Source: CAKSHC01 sp045595395
Lineage (GTDB): Bacteria > Bacillota > Clostridia > Oscillospirales > UMGS1783
Reading direction: 5' to 3'
DNA length: 42,662 nucleotides
Assembly (NCBI GenBank): GCA_045595395.1
Contig: JAZOAH010000025.1
Coordinates: forward strand, 1 to 42,662
The notes under the pieces were generated by a model. It ran no database searches and was not told where the DNA came from. It worked only from the letters and a program-made list of their open reading frames with translations. The position numbers and the translations under genes are program-made. This document shows positions 7,583 through 16,843 of this stretch, one piece after another (the stretch's first letter is position 1; each line of letters begins with the position of its first letter).

Positions 7583-7615
7583 AAAATGAAAAAAGGGGGA
7601 CAAATCTGTCCCCCC
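7583..7615 (-). terminator. intrinsic terminator between rplS and lepB
   Basis: Perfect 8-bp stem GGGGGACA/TGTCCCCC (7595-7602 with 7607-7614), 4-base loop, followed on minus by TTTTTTCATTTTT. Only about 13 bases separate the T-run from the lepB ribosome-binding site, so it probably works as a partial terminator within the run. Confidence 0.85.
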
Positions 7616-7624
7616 TTACATGCG

Positions 7625-7966
7625 TCAGATTCTTTCCTTAACGCGGGCAGCCTTACCAACACGGTCACGCAGATAGTAAAGCTTGGCTCTGCGGACTTTA
7701 CCGCGGCGAACCACCTTAACATCCACAACGTTGGGCGAATGGACAGGGAAAACTCTCTCCACGCCTACGCCATGGGACAGGCGGCGAACGGTGAAGGTCT
7801 CGGTCAGACCACCGCCGTTGCGGGAAATCACAGTGCCTTCAAACATCTGGATACGCTCCTTGGAGCCTTCCTTGATGTTGACGCTGACAGCAACGGTATC
7901 GCCTACTTCGAAAGCAGGGACATTCTCTTTCATCTGCTTGCTGTTGAACTTTTCGATCGCAGTCAT
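7625..7966 (-). CDS. rplS: 50S ribosomal protein L19
   Basis: L19 sits at the 30S-50S interface. The 113-residue sequence has the full family pattern: FEVGDTVAV, GSKERIQMFEGTVI, TFTVRRLSHGVGVERVFP and a C-terminal KLYYLRDRVGKAARVKE. GGAGGATATT precedes the ATG. A strong promoter (8048-8076) and a short leader hairpin lie upstream, and a terminator-like hairpin follows. Confidence 0.99.
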   Translation of the reverse strand: MTAIEKFNSKQMKENVPAFEVGDTVAVSVNIKEGSKERIQMFEGTVISRNGGGLTETFTVRRLSHGVGVERVFPVHSPNVVDVKVVRRGKVRRAKLYYLRDRVGKAARVKERI

Positions 7967-7999
7967 AATATCCTCCGTTAATCATCAGTACATTCATGC

Positions 8000-8017
8000 A
8001 TTGCGCCCTTGCGCAAT
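8000..8017 (-). promoter_or_regulatory. hairpin in the rplS leader
   Basis: In the roughly 75-base 5' leader of rplS the minus strand reads ATTGCGC-AAGG-GCGCAAT, a perfect 7-bp hairpin. Leaders of L19 genes in low-GC Gram-positives are known to be structured and may mediate autoregulation. That this hairpin does so is an inference. Confidence 0.45.
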
Positions 8018-8047
8018 CAGCGGAATGCCCGTATTACATGCTCGGAT

Positions 8048-8076
8048 ATTCTATCATAAAAATTCCAACAATGCAA
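8048..8076 (-). promoter_or_regulatory. promoter of the rplS run
   Basis: On minus TTGCAT (8076-8071), 17 bases, TAGAAT (8053-8048), with TG one base upstream of the -10 (extended -10). Confidence 0.75.
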
Positions 8077-8085
8077 GAGAAATTT

Positions 8086-10323
8086 TTATTTTATTTCAAA
8101 TTTTAATTCTGACCCATCGCTCGACACATGAGCGCAAGCAAAACGGCCGATCTCAAAGACATGGCGCACCAGCGCATCCTCCACCTCACGCTCGACATAG
8201 CGGCGAACATTGCGGGCGCCGTATTTCTCCGAGAAGGACTGCTCGGCGATAAAGGTCAGGGCAGCCTCATCCCAGGTCAGGGTGATGTTCTGTTCCTCCA
8301 GACCTTCACGCAGTTCCTGCATAAAGCCCTCGGCAATGGCGGCAAAGACATCCTTGGGTAAGGGATTAAAGACGATGACCTCGTCGACACGGTTTAAGAA
8401 TTCGGGGCGCAGGAAATCACTCAGCGCCTTCATGGCCTTATCCTTACTACGGGTATGAACGGTAGCACCGAAGCCGGCCGCCGTGCCGCCGATCTGACTG
8501 CCGGCGTTGGAGGTCATAACGATGACGGTATGTTCAAAGGAAACGGTGCGCCCGTGAGCATCGGTGACCCGACCTTCATCGAGGATCTGCAGCAAAATAT
8601 TCAGGACATCGGGGTGAGCCTTTTCGATCTCGTCAAAGAGCACCACCGAATAGGGCTTGCGGCGGATCTTTTCGGTCAGCTGTCCGGCCTCGTCATAGCC
8701 GACATAGCCCGGCGGCGAGCCGATGATGCGGGAGACCGAGTGCTTCTCCATAAATTCCGACATATCCAAACGAATAAGCGTTTCGGGGGTGTCGAACAGT
8801 TCCTTGGCCAGCACCTTGACCAGCTCGGTCTTGCCCACGCCGGTCGGACCGGTAAAGATAAAGGAAACGGCACGCTTGCGTGGGGTGAGAGCGGCACGGG
8901 CACGGCGGACAGCGGCGGCAATGGCCTTAATAGCCTCGTCCTGTCCCTTGATCTTAGCACCCAGCACCTGCTCAAGGTTGCGCAGTTTGTCGGTCTCCGA
9001 CTGGATGATCTTGCCGGTAGGCACGCCCGTCCACAGTTCGATGACCCGAGCCAGATCCTCCAGCGTCACCTCAGTCTTGGCCTGCTGCGAGGCCACGTCC
9101 CGCTGCGCTTCCAGGCGCAACAGCTCGGTCTGATATTCGGCCAGCGTTTTATAGGTATCCTCGGTCATCTGCTCGGCAGGCAGAGCCTTGAGTTCTTCGA
9201 TCTGCGCCATCGTGGCCTTGACCTGTTTTTCCAGGTCATACAGCGCATCGACCGCCTTATTTTTAAGCGCGGCATTGGCGCAGGCTTCATCGAGCAGGTC
9301 GATGGCCTTATCGGGCAGATACCGGTCGGTCACATAGCGTTCCGACAGGGTGACCGATTTGCGGATAATATCTTCGGAAATGGTGAGGTTATGGAAGGAT
9401 TCGTAATGCTCCTTGATGCCACGCAGGATAGCGGTGGCGTCTTCGATGGACGGCTCTTCGACCATGACCGTCTGGAATCGGCGTTCTAAAGCGGCGTCCT
9501 TCTCAATATGCTTGCGATATTCATTCAGTGTGGTTGCGCCAATGACCTGGATCTCGCCACGGGAGAGGGCGGGCTTGAGCATATTGGCGGCATTCATCGA
9601 GCCTTCGGCATCCCCCGCACCGACCAGGTTGTGCACCTCGTCGATGACCAGGATGATATTGCCGATCTTTTTGACCTCTTCGATCAGGCCCTTGACTCGG
9701 CTCTCGAACTGGCCACGAAACTGGGTGCCGGCGATCAGCGCCGTCAGATCCAGCAGAAAGACCTGCTTATCCCGAAGCTTGGCCGGGACATGGCCGGCGG
9801 CAATACGGGAGGCCAACCCTTCGGCGATGGCCGTTTTACCGACGCCCGGCTCACCGATCAGGCAGGGGTTATTCTTGGTGCGGCGGCACAAGATCTGCTG
9901 GGCACGATAGATCTCCTCCTCACGACCGATGACCTTGTCGAGTTTCCCATCACGGGCACGAGCCGTCAGATCAATGCAATACTGGCTTAAGAATTTATAT
10001 TTTTCCTTTTTCTTGCCGTCTTTCGATGGGGGGGCTTCCTCCTGCGGCGCATCCTCTTTGCCGAACATTTTGCCCAGCAACGACATCGACTGAGCGCCGC
10101 CCTCGGAGAAATCGCCCTCCTCGCCCATCATTTCGGCAAGTTCCGAGGACATGTTATCAAATTCATCGGCCGTGATGCCCATTTTGGAGAGCATCTCATC
10201 GACCGGGGCAAGGCCCAGTTCCTTGGCGCATTTGAGGCAGTAGCCCTCGTTTTTGGTGGTGCCGTTTTCCATACGGGCGACAAAGACGACGGCCATGCGT
10301 TTTTTGCATTTTACGCAGAGCAT
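8086..10323 (-). CDS. clpE: ClpE-type AAA+ unfoldase
   Basis: Clp/Hsp100 ATPase that unfolds proteins for ClpP. The N-terminus has a zinc-finger with C3-x2-C6 and C29-x2-C32, and no ClpN repeats, which marks the ClpE type rather than ClpC. Two AAA modules follow: first Walker A GEPGVGKTA near 157 with VIDEVH, and second Walker A GPTGVGKTE with VLFDEIEKAH, separated by a short coiled middle domain. At 745 residues it has normal ClpE length. Start at 10323 is chosen because the zinc finger begins there. It lies four bases after pgsA with a weak ribosome-binding site (TTGGAT), suggesting coupling. No CtsR-like direct repeat was noticed. Confidence 0.85.
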   Translation of the reverse strand: MLCVKCKKRMAVVFVARMENGTTKNEGYCLKCAKELGLAPVDEMLSKMGITADEFDNMSSELAEMMGEEGDFSEGGAQSMSLLGKMFGKEDAPQEEAPPSKDGKKKEKYKFLSQYCIDLTARARDGKLDKVIGREEEIYRAQQILCRRTKNNPCLIGEPGVGKTAIAEGLASRIAAGHVPAKLRDKQVFLLDLTALIAGTQFRGQFESRVKGLIEEVKKIGNIILVIDEVHNLVGAGDAEGSMNAANMLKPALSRGEIQVIGATTLNEYRKHIEKDAALERRFQTVMVEEPSIEDATAILRGIKEHYESFHNLTISEDIIRKSVTLSERYVTDRYLPDKAIDLLDEACANAALKNKAVDALYDLEKQVKATMAQIEELKALPAEQMTEDTYKTLAEYQTELLRLEAQRDVASQQAKTEVTLEDLARVIELWTGVPTGKIIQSETDKLRNLEQVLGAKIKGQDEAIKAIAAAVRRARAALTPRKRAVSFIFTGPTGVGKTELVKVLAKELFDTPETLIRLDMSEFMEKHSVSRIIGSPPGYVGYDEAGQLTEKIRRKPYSVVLFDEIEKAHPDVLNILLQILDEGRVTDAHGRTVSFEHTVIVMTSNAGSQIGGTAAGFGATVHTRSKDKAMKALSDFLRPEFLNRVDEVIVFNPLPKDVFAAIAEGFMQELREGLEEQNITLTWDEAALTFIAEQSFSEKYGARNVRRYVEREVEDALVRHVFEIGRFACAHVSSDGSELKFEIK

Positions 10324-10327
10324 CTTG

Positions 10328-10903
10328 TTATCCAATGTTGTTTTCCTGTTCTTTCTTCTGCTTGAAATAGACCTGCAGATGGATGAAAATATAGTTGATA
10401 AAGGCAAAGTAGAGACTGACCGCCGCCACGATAAAGAGGATCTGCGGGATCAGCGGTGACATATCGATCAGCGGGACAAAGACCAAATTAAAGCAAATGA
10501 CGGTATAAAACAGTGTAGTAGCCGCCTTGCCGTACCAACGGGCCGGCTGCACCTCCACCTTTTTGCGAAGGCAGACATAGGCCAAGACGATCTGGCTGGC
10601 CTCCTTGAAGATCAGTGCAACCATAAACCACAGCGGCGCAATACTGCGCAGATACAGGCAGATACATATGGTGATCTGCGCCAATTTATCGGCAAAAGGG
10701 TCCAGAATGGCGCCAAACTTAGACTGTAAGTGGTATTTGCGTGCCAGATGCCCGTCGACCAGATCGGAGATCATAATGGCGGCCAGCAGGATCAAGGACC
10801 AGATATGCTGACCCACCAGATACAGCCAGGCAAAAAAGGGCGTCATAATAATGCGCAGCACCGTGATGATATTGGGGACATGCTTTAACATATCTTTGTA
10901 CAT
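10328..10903 (-). CDS. pgsA: CDP-diacylglycerol--glycerol-3-phosphate phosphatidyltransferase
   Basis: Makes phosphatidylglycerol phosphate for phosphatidylglycerol and cardiolipin. The 191-residue membrane protein shows the CDP-alcohol phosphotransferase motif D-G-x2-A-R-x8-G-x3-D-x3-D (VDGHLARK, then FGAILDPFADK), with several hydrophobic helices and a basic C-terminus. Related CDP-alcohol transferases share this motif, but the N-terminal NIITVLRI and length fit PgsA. It lies nine bases after the CvpA gene. Confidence 0.92.
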   Translation of the reverse strand: MYKDMLKHVPNIITVLRIIMTPFFAWLYLVGQHIWSLILLAAIMISDLVDGHLARKYHLQSKFGAILDPFADKLAQITICICLYLRSIAPLWFMVALIFKEASQIVLAYVCLRKKVEVQPARWYGKAATTLFYTVICFNLVFVPLIDMSPLIPQILFIVAAVSLYFAFINYIFIHLQVYFKQKKEQENNIG

Positions 10904-10912
10904 CTCTTTTCT

Positions 10913-11584
10913 TTATTTAGTGATCCAGCCGAGGATCGGATTATGATAATACAAATGCTTAAAAAGCACCGTCTGATCCACCGTCTGCGCATCAAAAGCG
11001 GCCGATTGCGAGGTGGCGCCGATCAGGTAGATGGCAGTGGCAAGGATAAGCAGAATGATGCTGGCGTTGACCGCACCGATCGCCGCGCCCAGCAAGCCGT
11101 TGCACTGGCGCAACACCGGAAGTTTGAGGATCGGCTTGAGCAGAAAACTGAGCATCCACAAGCCTAACATGGACACGGCAAAGATGACCACAGCGGCAAG
11201 GGCCTTACTGATGGCCAGGGTGATGCCGTTGACCAGGAAGATAGCATCCAGATATTCCCCTACCGTTTCGGGGATCTCGTCTACACCCGAAATATCAATA
11301 TTCAGAAATTCAGACAAGGCGGTATCGACACGAGCCAGATCCAGCTCGGCCGTCGGCGTTTCGGCGCTCACGCCCTGCGCCTGTATGGCACGCTCGACCG
11401 CCCAGGGGCGGATAACGGCATCATCGACAGCCGAAGCCAAGGGGGCGGCAAAGGATGCCATCAGCACCACGGCCAGCACGATCCCGGCAAGGCCCATGAC
11501 CGACTTGAAAAAGCCGCGGCGTGCGCCGATAACAACAGCCACGACTACGATAGCCACAAGTAAAACATCTAAGACGATAGCCAT
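10913..11584 (-). CDS. CvpA-family membrane protein
   Basis: A 223-residue protein with about four hydrophobic helices. The N-terminal pattern LDVLLVAIVVVAVVIGARRG followed by FFKSVMGLAG is typical of the CvpA (colicin V production) family. The middle is an extracytoplasmic stretch of about 90 residues. Function in Firmicutes is not well defined. AGGAGG lies just before the ATG. It follows the DUF5711 gene by 11 bases in the long minus-strand run. Confidence 0.8.
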   Translation of the reverse strand: MAIVLDVLLVAIVVVAVVIGARRGFFKSVMGLAGIVLAVVLMASFAAPLASAVDDAVIRPWAVERAIQAQGVSAETPTAELDLARVDTALSEFLNIDISGVDEIPETVGEYLDAIFLVNGITLAISKALAAVVIFAVSMLGLWMLSFLLKPILKLPVLRQCNGLLGAAIGAVNASIILLILATAIYLIGATSQSAAFDAQTVDQTVLFKHLYYHNPILGWITK

Positions 11585-11595
11585 CTGTTTTCCTC

Positions 11596-12738
11596 CTAAT
11601 TGATATAACGAGCCTGCTTGGCGCTCAAGGCGATCAGCGAACCGTCCCTGGCGGTATCAATACGATACTCGCCACGCCGACACTCGTCCAGCGGCGTTTG
11701 CTCGCCAAGTTTATAATAGGCATCCGCATACATGACATAGACCGTATGGCCAAAGCCGGTCACGCTCTCGGCGGCCGACGGCAGATAGTAGGACTTTTCA
11801 GCGCCGCCGCTCAGATCAACGGTGAGCACCTCATAGCCCTGAGCGGTACGGCCCGAAAAGCCGAAAATCAGGCGAGAGCCGGAGATGTCGTAGCAGCCCA
11901 GAGAATTCTGCCCGAAGGAGCGGCTGTATCGAACCGTGCCCTTATTGATATCCAGAACATAATAGCCCTGATCGGTGACGCAAATGGCGGTATTACCATC
12001 ACTGATGCGCAGATCATAGACAAAGGAGCCAGCCACCGCAACACGGGCCATCGGCTCCTGCTTGTTCGGATCAAAGCAGAGCACTTCACAACTCATATCA
12101 TCACCGCTTAGGCGAACACCGGCACAGGCAAAGCGGGTGGGGATGCCGTAAACGGCGGTAGCGGTAATATAGGTATCAGAGGCATACCATTTATAGCGTT
12201 CCCGAAAGGCATTATCATAAACGGTCAGCTGAGATTTGTAGCCCTCGGTCTTATGAGCCACGATCAGCGCACCGCTCTCGCTTAGGGATGCGTCAATGAT
12301 CGGCTGATCAAAGGTCAGTTTTTTCTTTTGGGAGAAGCTGTCGAAGACGGCCACCGTCTTAGCGCCACGGTCAAAGACCAGGATATGCCGTGCCGTAACG
12401 GCAACCGACGGCGACTCCATGACCAACTGCTCATTCATAAAGATAAGCCCGGTCGAATCGAAGACCTTGATGCGGTCATCGGCCACCGCAACCACCCCGT
12501 CCTTGAAGGGGACGACCGTTTGGCTCTCGCCCTCGGTAAAGGTCAATGCCTCCACCTCGTCCAGTTCCCCGCCCAGCCCGTAGGCAATGCGGGAGGCGGT
12601 GCGGCGGATATCATCGCCGTTGAGGTGGGTAAAGTTGAAGATGACTCCCAGCAGCACCAGCGCCGCCAACAAAAACAGACAGCCGACTCGCATCAGGCGG
12701 ACGATCTTTATTCGATTGTCAAGCGTTTGGCTCATCAT
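11596..12738 (-). CDS. DUF5711-family membrane-anchored beta-propeller-like protein
   Basis: A 380-residue protein with a short cytoplasmic N-terminus, one membrane segment (about 15-37), and a long extracytoplasmic part built of repeated short strand motifs (for example VVPFKDGVVAVADDRIKVFDS and repeated blade-like units), which suggests a beta-propeller. This matches the DUF5711 family found in Clostridia; the role is unknown. AGGTG lies seven bases before the ATG, inside the truA 3' end (20-base overlap). It sits directly before the CvpA gene, so both may act at the cell surface. Confidence 0.75.
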   Translation of the reverse strand: MMSQTLDNRIKIVRLMRVGCLFLLAALVLLGVIFNFTHLNGDDIRRTASRIAYGLGGELDEVEALTFTEGESQTVVPFKDGVVAVADDRIKVFDSTGLIFMNEQLVMESPSVAVTARHILVFDRGAKTVAVFDSFSQKKKLTFDQPIIDASLSESGALIVAHKTEGYKSQLTVYDNAFRERYKWYASDTYITATAVYGIPTRFACAGVRLSGDDMSCEVLCFDPNKQEPMARVAVAGSFVYDLRISDGNTAICVTDQGYYVLDINKGTVRYSRSFGQNSLGCYDISGSRLIFGFSGRTAQGYEVLTVDLSGGAEKSYYLPSAAESVTGFGHTVYVMYADAYYKLGEQTPLDECRRGEYRIDTARDGSLIALSAKQARYIN

Positions 12739-13486
12739 GATAATTCACCTGTTCCAAAAACAGTCCGTAGGGCGGCAGGGTCATGCCGGCACGGGCTCGG
12801 TCTTTACTTTCTAATATTTCTCGCACCTGCGCAGGGGTAAGCAGTCCCTTTCCGACATCCAAAATGGTGCCGGCCAGGCCTCGGGCCATCTTATACAGAA
12901 AGCCGTTACCGGTCATGCGGATCTGCAGCAGATATTCTTGTTGTACGATCTCGATGCGGTACAAGCAGCGGACACTGTCCCCCTCCTTAGCGCCGGCGGC
13001 ACGAAAGGCGGCAAAATCATGCTCACCGCACAGCACCTGTGCCGCCTGCTCCATGGCCTCGATATCCAGCGGATAGGGGCAATGGTAGGCCTGGCCACGC
13101 AACATGGGCGGCAGGCAATGGAAGGGGCAGATCTGATAGACATAGGTCTTGCCCTTGGCGCTGTAACGAGCGTGAAAATCCTCGGCCACCTGCTCCATGC
13201 TCAAGGCTCGCAGACTGTCGGGCGCAATGGCATTAAAGGAGGCGAGAAAGCGGGGAATGTCCAGCCTTTGTTCGGTTTTGAAGTTGGCTTGGTAGCCCTT
13301 GGCGTGTACCCCGGCATCGGTACGGCCGCAGCCGATGATGTCGGTTGGGTGGCGCAGGATGGTCTGCACGGTGTTCTGCACAACAGAGCAAACACTGACA
13401 CCGTTTTTCTGCACCTGCCAACCGCAGAAGGCACTGCCGTCGAAGGCAAGGGTGAGCCGATAATTGTTCACACAAGTGTACCCCAT
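12719..13486 (-). CDS. truA: tRNA pseudouridine(38-40) synthase
   Basis: Isomerises uridines 38-40 in the tRNA anticodon arm. The 255-residue protein has the TruA signature GCGRTDAGVHAKG with the catalytic aspartate, an N-terminal RLTLAFDGSAFCGWQ, and a C-terminal FLYKMARGLAGT. The ATG at 13486 has no ribosome-binding site. A GTG at 13471, seven bases after GGGG and overlapping the ecfT stop as GTGA, would give 250 residues and is about equally likely. Placement after ecfT is conserved in Firmicutes. Confidence 0.95.
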   Translation of the reverse strand: MGYTCVNNYRLTLAFDGSAFCGWQVQKNGVSVCSVVQNTVQTILRHPTDIIGCGRTDAGVHAKGYQANFKTEQRLDIPRFLASFNAIAPDSLRALSMEQVAEDFHARYSAKGKTYVYQICPFHCLPPMLRGQAYHCPYPLDIEAMEQAAQVLCGEHDFAAFRAAGAKEGDSVRCLYRIEIVQQEYLLQIRMTGNGFLYKMARGLAGTILDVGKGLLTPAQVREILESKDRARAGMTLPPYGLFLEQVNYHDEPNA

Positions 13487-14286
13487 GTTATAAAGATATT
13501 ACATAAAAGGATGGCGGCCAGATCCAGTACGGCCACGGTGGCAGCCAGGCCGTCACGCCCATGCAAGCGGTATTGACGCAGTCGGGTGCGGCCCGATCCG
13601 CCACGATAACAGCGGCACTCCATAGCCACCGCCAACTCATCCGCTCTTCGGAAAGAGGACACAAACAGCGGCACAAGGATGGGCACTAACGCCTTGGCTC
13701 GTTGGATCAGATTGCCCGTTTCCAGATCACTGCCTCTGGCCTTTTGAGCCGAGGATATCTTATCCACCTCTTCAATAAGAGTGGGGATAAAGCGCAGGGC
13801 GATGGTCATCATCAGCGAAAACTCATGCACCGGCACCTTGATCTTTTTCAAAGGGGAAAGCAGACGCTCCAGCCCGTCGGTTAGCATGATGGGGGATGTG
13901 GTATAGGTGAGCAGCGATGTACCGATGACCAGCAGCACCACCCGCACCAGCATGGTGACGGTGCGCCAGATGCCTTCCTTGGAAATGGCGATGATCCAAA
14001 AGCTCCAGATCGGCTCACCGCCCGAATAAAAGAGATTGAGCAAAGTGGTGATGACCACGATAAAGAGGATGGGTTTGAGTCCCTTCAGAATCAGCTTAAG
14101 GGGGATATGGGACAGAGCCACAGCGGCCACGACCAGCAAAGCGGCGCACAGATAGGCGGCCGGGGTCTGTGCCACGAAAATGTTAACGATCAGCAGCACG
14201 ACCAGGATCAATTTGATGCGAGGGTCGAGCCGATGGATGGGCGAATCGTAGGGATAATACTGGCCCAGGGTAATGTCCTTGATCAT
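13468..14286 (-). CDS. ecfT: energy-coupling factor transporter transmembrane protein EcfT
   Basis: The membrane scaffold of group II ECF vitamin transporters; it joins EcfA1/EcfA2 to exchangeable substrate-binding S proteins. The 272-residue protein starts MIKDITLGQYYP, then HRLDPRIKLI, and has several hydrophobic helices. It contains the family's coupling-helix Ala-Arg-Gly motif, here AQKARGSDLE, and a second motif later (MECRCYRGG). GGAGGTGG precedes the ATG, which overlaps the ecfA2 stop as ATGA. No S protein is coded nearby. Confidence 0.93.
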   Translation of the reverse strand: MIKDITLGQYYPYDSPIHRLDPRIKLILVVLLIVNIFVAQTPAAYLCAALLVVAAVALSHIPLKLILKGLKPILFIVVITTLLNLFYSGGEPIWSFWIIAISKEGIWRTVTMLVRVVLLVIGTSLLTYTTSPIMLTDGLERLLSPLKKIKVPVHEFSLMMTIALRFIPTLIEEVDKISSAQKARGSDLETGNLIQRAKALVPILVPLFVSSFRRADELAVAMECRCYRGGSGRTRLRQYRLHGRDGLAATVAVLDLAAILLCNIFITWGTLV

Positions 14287-15137
14287 TGTACCCCACCTCC
14301 CATCCATCGCCGCAGTTCGGCAGCGGCGCCGTCGGCGGTGTAGATGTCGGTACGTACATCAAAGCCTTTTTGCTTGAGTTGTAAAAACACCTCGGTCATC
14401 TGCGGGACGGTCAGACCCATGGCGTGCAACTCGTCGGCACGGGAGAAGATCTCATCGACCGAGCCATCCATCACCAAACGAGAATCGTTCATGACCAACA
14501 CCCGCTTGGCATAGCGAGCCACATCGGTCATGGAATGGGAGATGAAGAGCACCGAATTGCCGGCATCGGCATATGTTTGGATATAGGCCATGATCTCCCG
14601 CTTACCGCGAGGATCGAGTCCGGCGGCCGGCTCATCCAGCACCAGCAATTTGGGCTGCATGGCAAGTACACCGGCAATGGCCACCCGACGCTTTTGGCCG
14701 CCCGAAAGGGCGAAGGGGCTTTTATCGTAGACCCGTTCATCCAGTCCCACCATGGCCAGGCTGTCCCGGACACGGCGGTCGATCTCACGTTCCTCCAGCC
14801 CCATGTTCTTAGGGCCGAAGGCCACGTCTTTATAAACGGTCTCTTCAAATAATTGATATTCGGGATATTGAAAGACCATGCCCACGGCAAAGCGGGCGGC
14901 CTTCAAGGTTGCCTTATCGGCAAAGATGCTCTTGCCGTCGATGAGCACATCGCCGGATGTTGGCTTGAGCAGGCCGTTAAAGTGACGGATGAGGGTGCTT
15001 TTGCCCGAACCGGTATGACCGATCAGGCCGACAAACTCACCATCACCAATACTCAGGTCGATATCCTGGACGGCAGCGTGCTCATAGGGGGTCTCTTTGC
15101 TGTAGATATAGCTCAGCGAGCGCAGTTCCAGTTTCAT
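14283..15137 (-). CDS. ecfA2: ECF transporter ATP-binding protein EcfA2
   Basis: One of the two ATPases powering the ECF transporter. 284 residues from the ATG at 15137, with Walker A GHTGSGKST, Q-loop FQYPEYQLF, signature LSGGQKRR, Walker B LLVLDEPAAGLD and switch SHSM. It overlaps ecfA1 as ATGA, with GGGAGG just upstream; a longer N-terminal reading is rejected. The Q-loop EYQLFE is typical of EcfA2 in the EcfA1/EcfA2 pair. Confidence 0.95.
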   Translation of the reverse strand: MKLELRSLSYIYSKETPYEHAAVQDIDLSIGDGEFVGLIGHTGSGKSTLIRHFNGLLKPTSGDVLIDGKSIFADKATLKAARFAVGMVFQYPEYQLFEETVYKDVAFGPKNMGLEEREIDRRVRDSLAMVGLDERVYDKSPFALSGGQKRRVAIAGVLAMQPKLLVLDEPAAGLDPRGKREIMAYIQTYADAGNSVLFISHSMTDVARYAKRVLVMNDSRLVMDGSVDEIFSRADELHAMGLTVPQMTEVFLQLKQKGFDVRTDIYTADGAAAELRRWMGGGVQ

Positions 15138-15976
15138 GCCTGACCCTCCCTGAGAAGCTTCTCCAGGACAGCCACACATTCCTGAACGGTCAGCACAGCA
15201 TCGGGCACCGGCAGCCCCTGCTCACGCAGGGCATGCATCAGCGCCACGCTTTGGGGCACAGTAAGCCCGGCCTTGCGCAAAATGTCCTCTTTGGCAAAGA
15301 CCTCATGGGGCGTACCGTCGAGCAAGACCTTGCCGTCGTCAATAACCACAACACGATCGGCCTCGACCGCCTCGTCCATATGATGGGTGATGTGAATGAC
15401 CGTCATGCCGCTTTTCACCAGACGGCGCAGCACCTCCAGGATGCTTTTTCGGCCCTTGGGGTCGAGCATGGCCGTCGGCTCATCCAGCACGATGATGCGT
15501 GGCTGCATGGCTAAGATCCCGGCGATGGCGATGCGCTGCTTTTGACCGCCCGACAGGAGCGAGGTCGAATGTTCGGCATAGTCGCTCATGCCGACCGCCG
15601 CCAGGGCATCGGCCACCCGCTGTACCAACTGATCATGGGGCACGCCCAAATTTTCGGGGGCAAAGGCGACATCCTCCTCGACGACCGAGGAAACGATCTG
15701 ATTATCGGGATTTTGGAAGACCATGCCAACCTGTTCACGAATGGCGTCGATCTTGCTCTCATCCCCGGTATCCAGACCGCAGACTTCGACCGTGCCGAAG
15801 GTGGGGGTCATGATCCCGCCGATGAGCTTGGCCAGAGTGCTTTTGCCCGATCCGTTGTGGCCGAGCACCGCAACAAAGCTGCCCTCTTCGATGGTCAATG
15901 TGATATTGTCCAGTGCCGGTTTTGCGCCCTCTTCATAACGGAAGACCAGGTCGCTTACCTTTACGATATGACTCAT
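15134..15976 (-). CDS. ecfA1: ECF transporter ATP-binding protein EcfA1
   Basis: Partner ATPase of EcfA2. 280 residues with Walker A GHNGSGKST, Q-loop FQNPDNQIV, signature LSGGQKQR, Walker B IIVLDEPTAMLD and switch HITHHM. It starts three bases after the methyltransferase stop, with GGAG about ten bases before the ATG. The EcfA1-EcfA2-EcfT-TruA order is conserved, but the usual ribosomal-protein genes next to it (rplQ, rplM, rpsI) are absent here. Confidence 0.95.
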   Translation of the reverse strand: MSHIVKVSDLVFRYEEGAKPALDNITLTIEEGSFVAVLGHNGSGKSTLAKLIGGIMTPTFGTVEVCGLDTGDESKIDAIREQVGMVFQNPDNQIVSSVVEEDVAFAPENLGVPHDQLVQRVADALAAVGMSDYAEHSTSLLSGGQKQRIAIAGILAMQPRIIVLDEPTAMLDPKGRKSILEVLRRLVKSGMTVIHITHHMDEAVEADRVVVIDDGKVLLDGTPHEVFAKEDILRKAGLTVPQSVALMHALREQGLPVPDAVLTVQECVAVLEKLLREGQA

Positions 15977-15979
15977 AGT

Positions 15980-16840
15980 TTACTTACTCCAACGTGCCGT
16001 AACTCCGGCAGGAAGCACAAGGCCGGTTTGTGATACAGGCAGGCCCAGTTCATCCACATCGGTCCGACCGCCGAATTTCGGCACCAGCAACCGATCGCAC
16101 AGATAGCGGATCACGCCCGGCGCAAAGCCGGTGGTATAGGAATTGATGATAAAAAACAGGGGGTCGTCGCTGACGATGTTGGTGCACAGGTCGACAAAAT
16201 CATACAGCTTGTCTTCCAGTTTCCAGACCTCGCCGCCCGGACCACGGCCGTAAGAGGGTGGGTCCATGATGATGGCATCGTACCTGTTGCCGCGGCGGAT
16301 CTCCCGCTCGACAAACTTAATGCAATCATCGACCAGATAGCGGATGGGCGCTTCCCCCAGCCCCGACAGCACGGCGTTTTCCTTAGCCCACTGCACCATA
16401 CCCTTGGCGGCATCAACATGAGTGACCGAAGCGCCGGCCGCAGCACTGGCCACGGTAGCCCCGCCGGTATAAGCAAAAAGATTTAACACCTTGATGGGGC
16501 GGCCGGCCTTAGCTATCCGCTCGGCGGCCCAATCCCAGTTGGCGGCCTGTTCGGGGAAAAGGCCGGTGTGCTTGAAATTGGTGGGGCGGATATGGAATTT
16601 CAGGTTGCGGTAGCCGATGGTGAAATCGTCAAATTTTTGATAAAATTCCCAGTTGCCGCCGCCGCTTTTGGAGCGGAAATAGCGGCCATGGGCATGACTC
16701 CAGCCGAGATGGCTCTTCTCGCCGCCGAAGATGGCCTGCGGATCGGGACGGATGAGGGTAACATCCCCCCACCGCTCCAGACGCTCGCCGCCTTGGCAGT
16801 CGATCAATTCATAATCTTTCCAATCGTAGGTTACAAACAT
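15980..16840 (-). CDS. RlmI/RlmK-like SAM-dependent methyltransferase
   Basis: A 286-residue class I methyltransferase of the COG1092 type, whose members methylate 23S rRNA cytosine. A SAM-binding stretch (NLFAYTGGATVASAAAGA), an acidic motif (VTHVDAAKGMVQWAKEN), DDCIKF and the catalytic DPPSYGRGPGGEVW are visible. The N-terminal PUA domain of RlmI is not present. The exact RNA target is not known from sequence. It sits three bases after ruvB, so it is probably co-transcribed with ruvCAB. The ribosome-binding site is weak. Confidence 0.8.
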   Translation of the reverse strand: MFVTYDWKDYELIDCQGGERLERWGDVTLIRPDPQAIFGGEKSHLGWSHAHGRYFRSKSGGGNWEFYQKFDDFTIGYRNLKFHIRPTNFKHTGLFPEQAANWDWAAERIAKAGRPIKVLNLFAYTGGATVASAAAGASVTHVDAAKGMVQWAKENAVLSGLGEAPIRYLVDDCIKFVEREIRRGNRYDAIIMDPPSYGRGPGGEVWKLEDKLYDFVDLCTNIVSDDPLFFIINSYTTGFAPGVIRYLCDRLLVPKFGGRTDVDELGLPVSQTGLVLPAGVTARWSK

Positions 16841-16843
16841 AAT

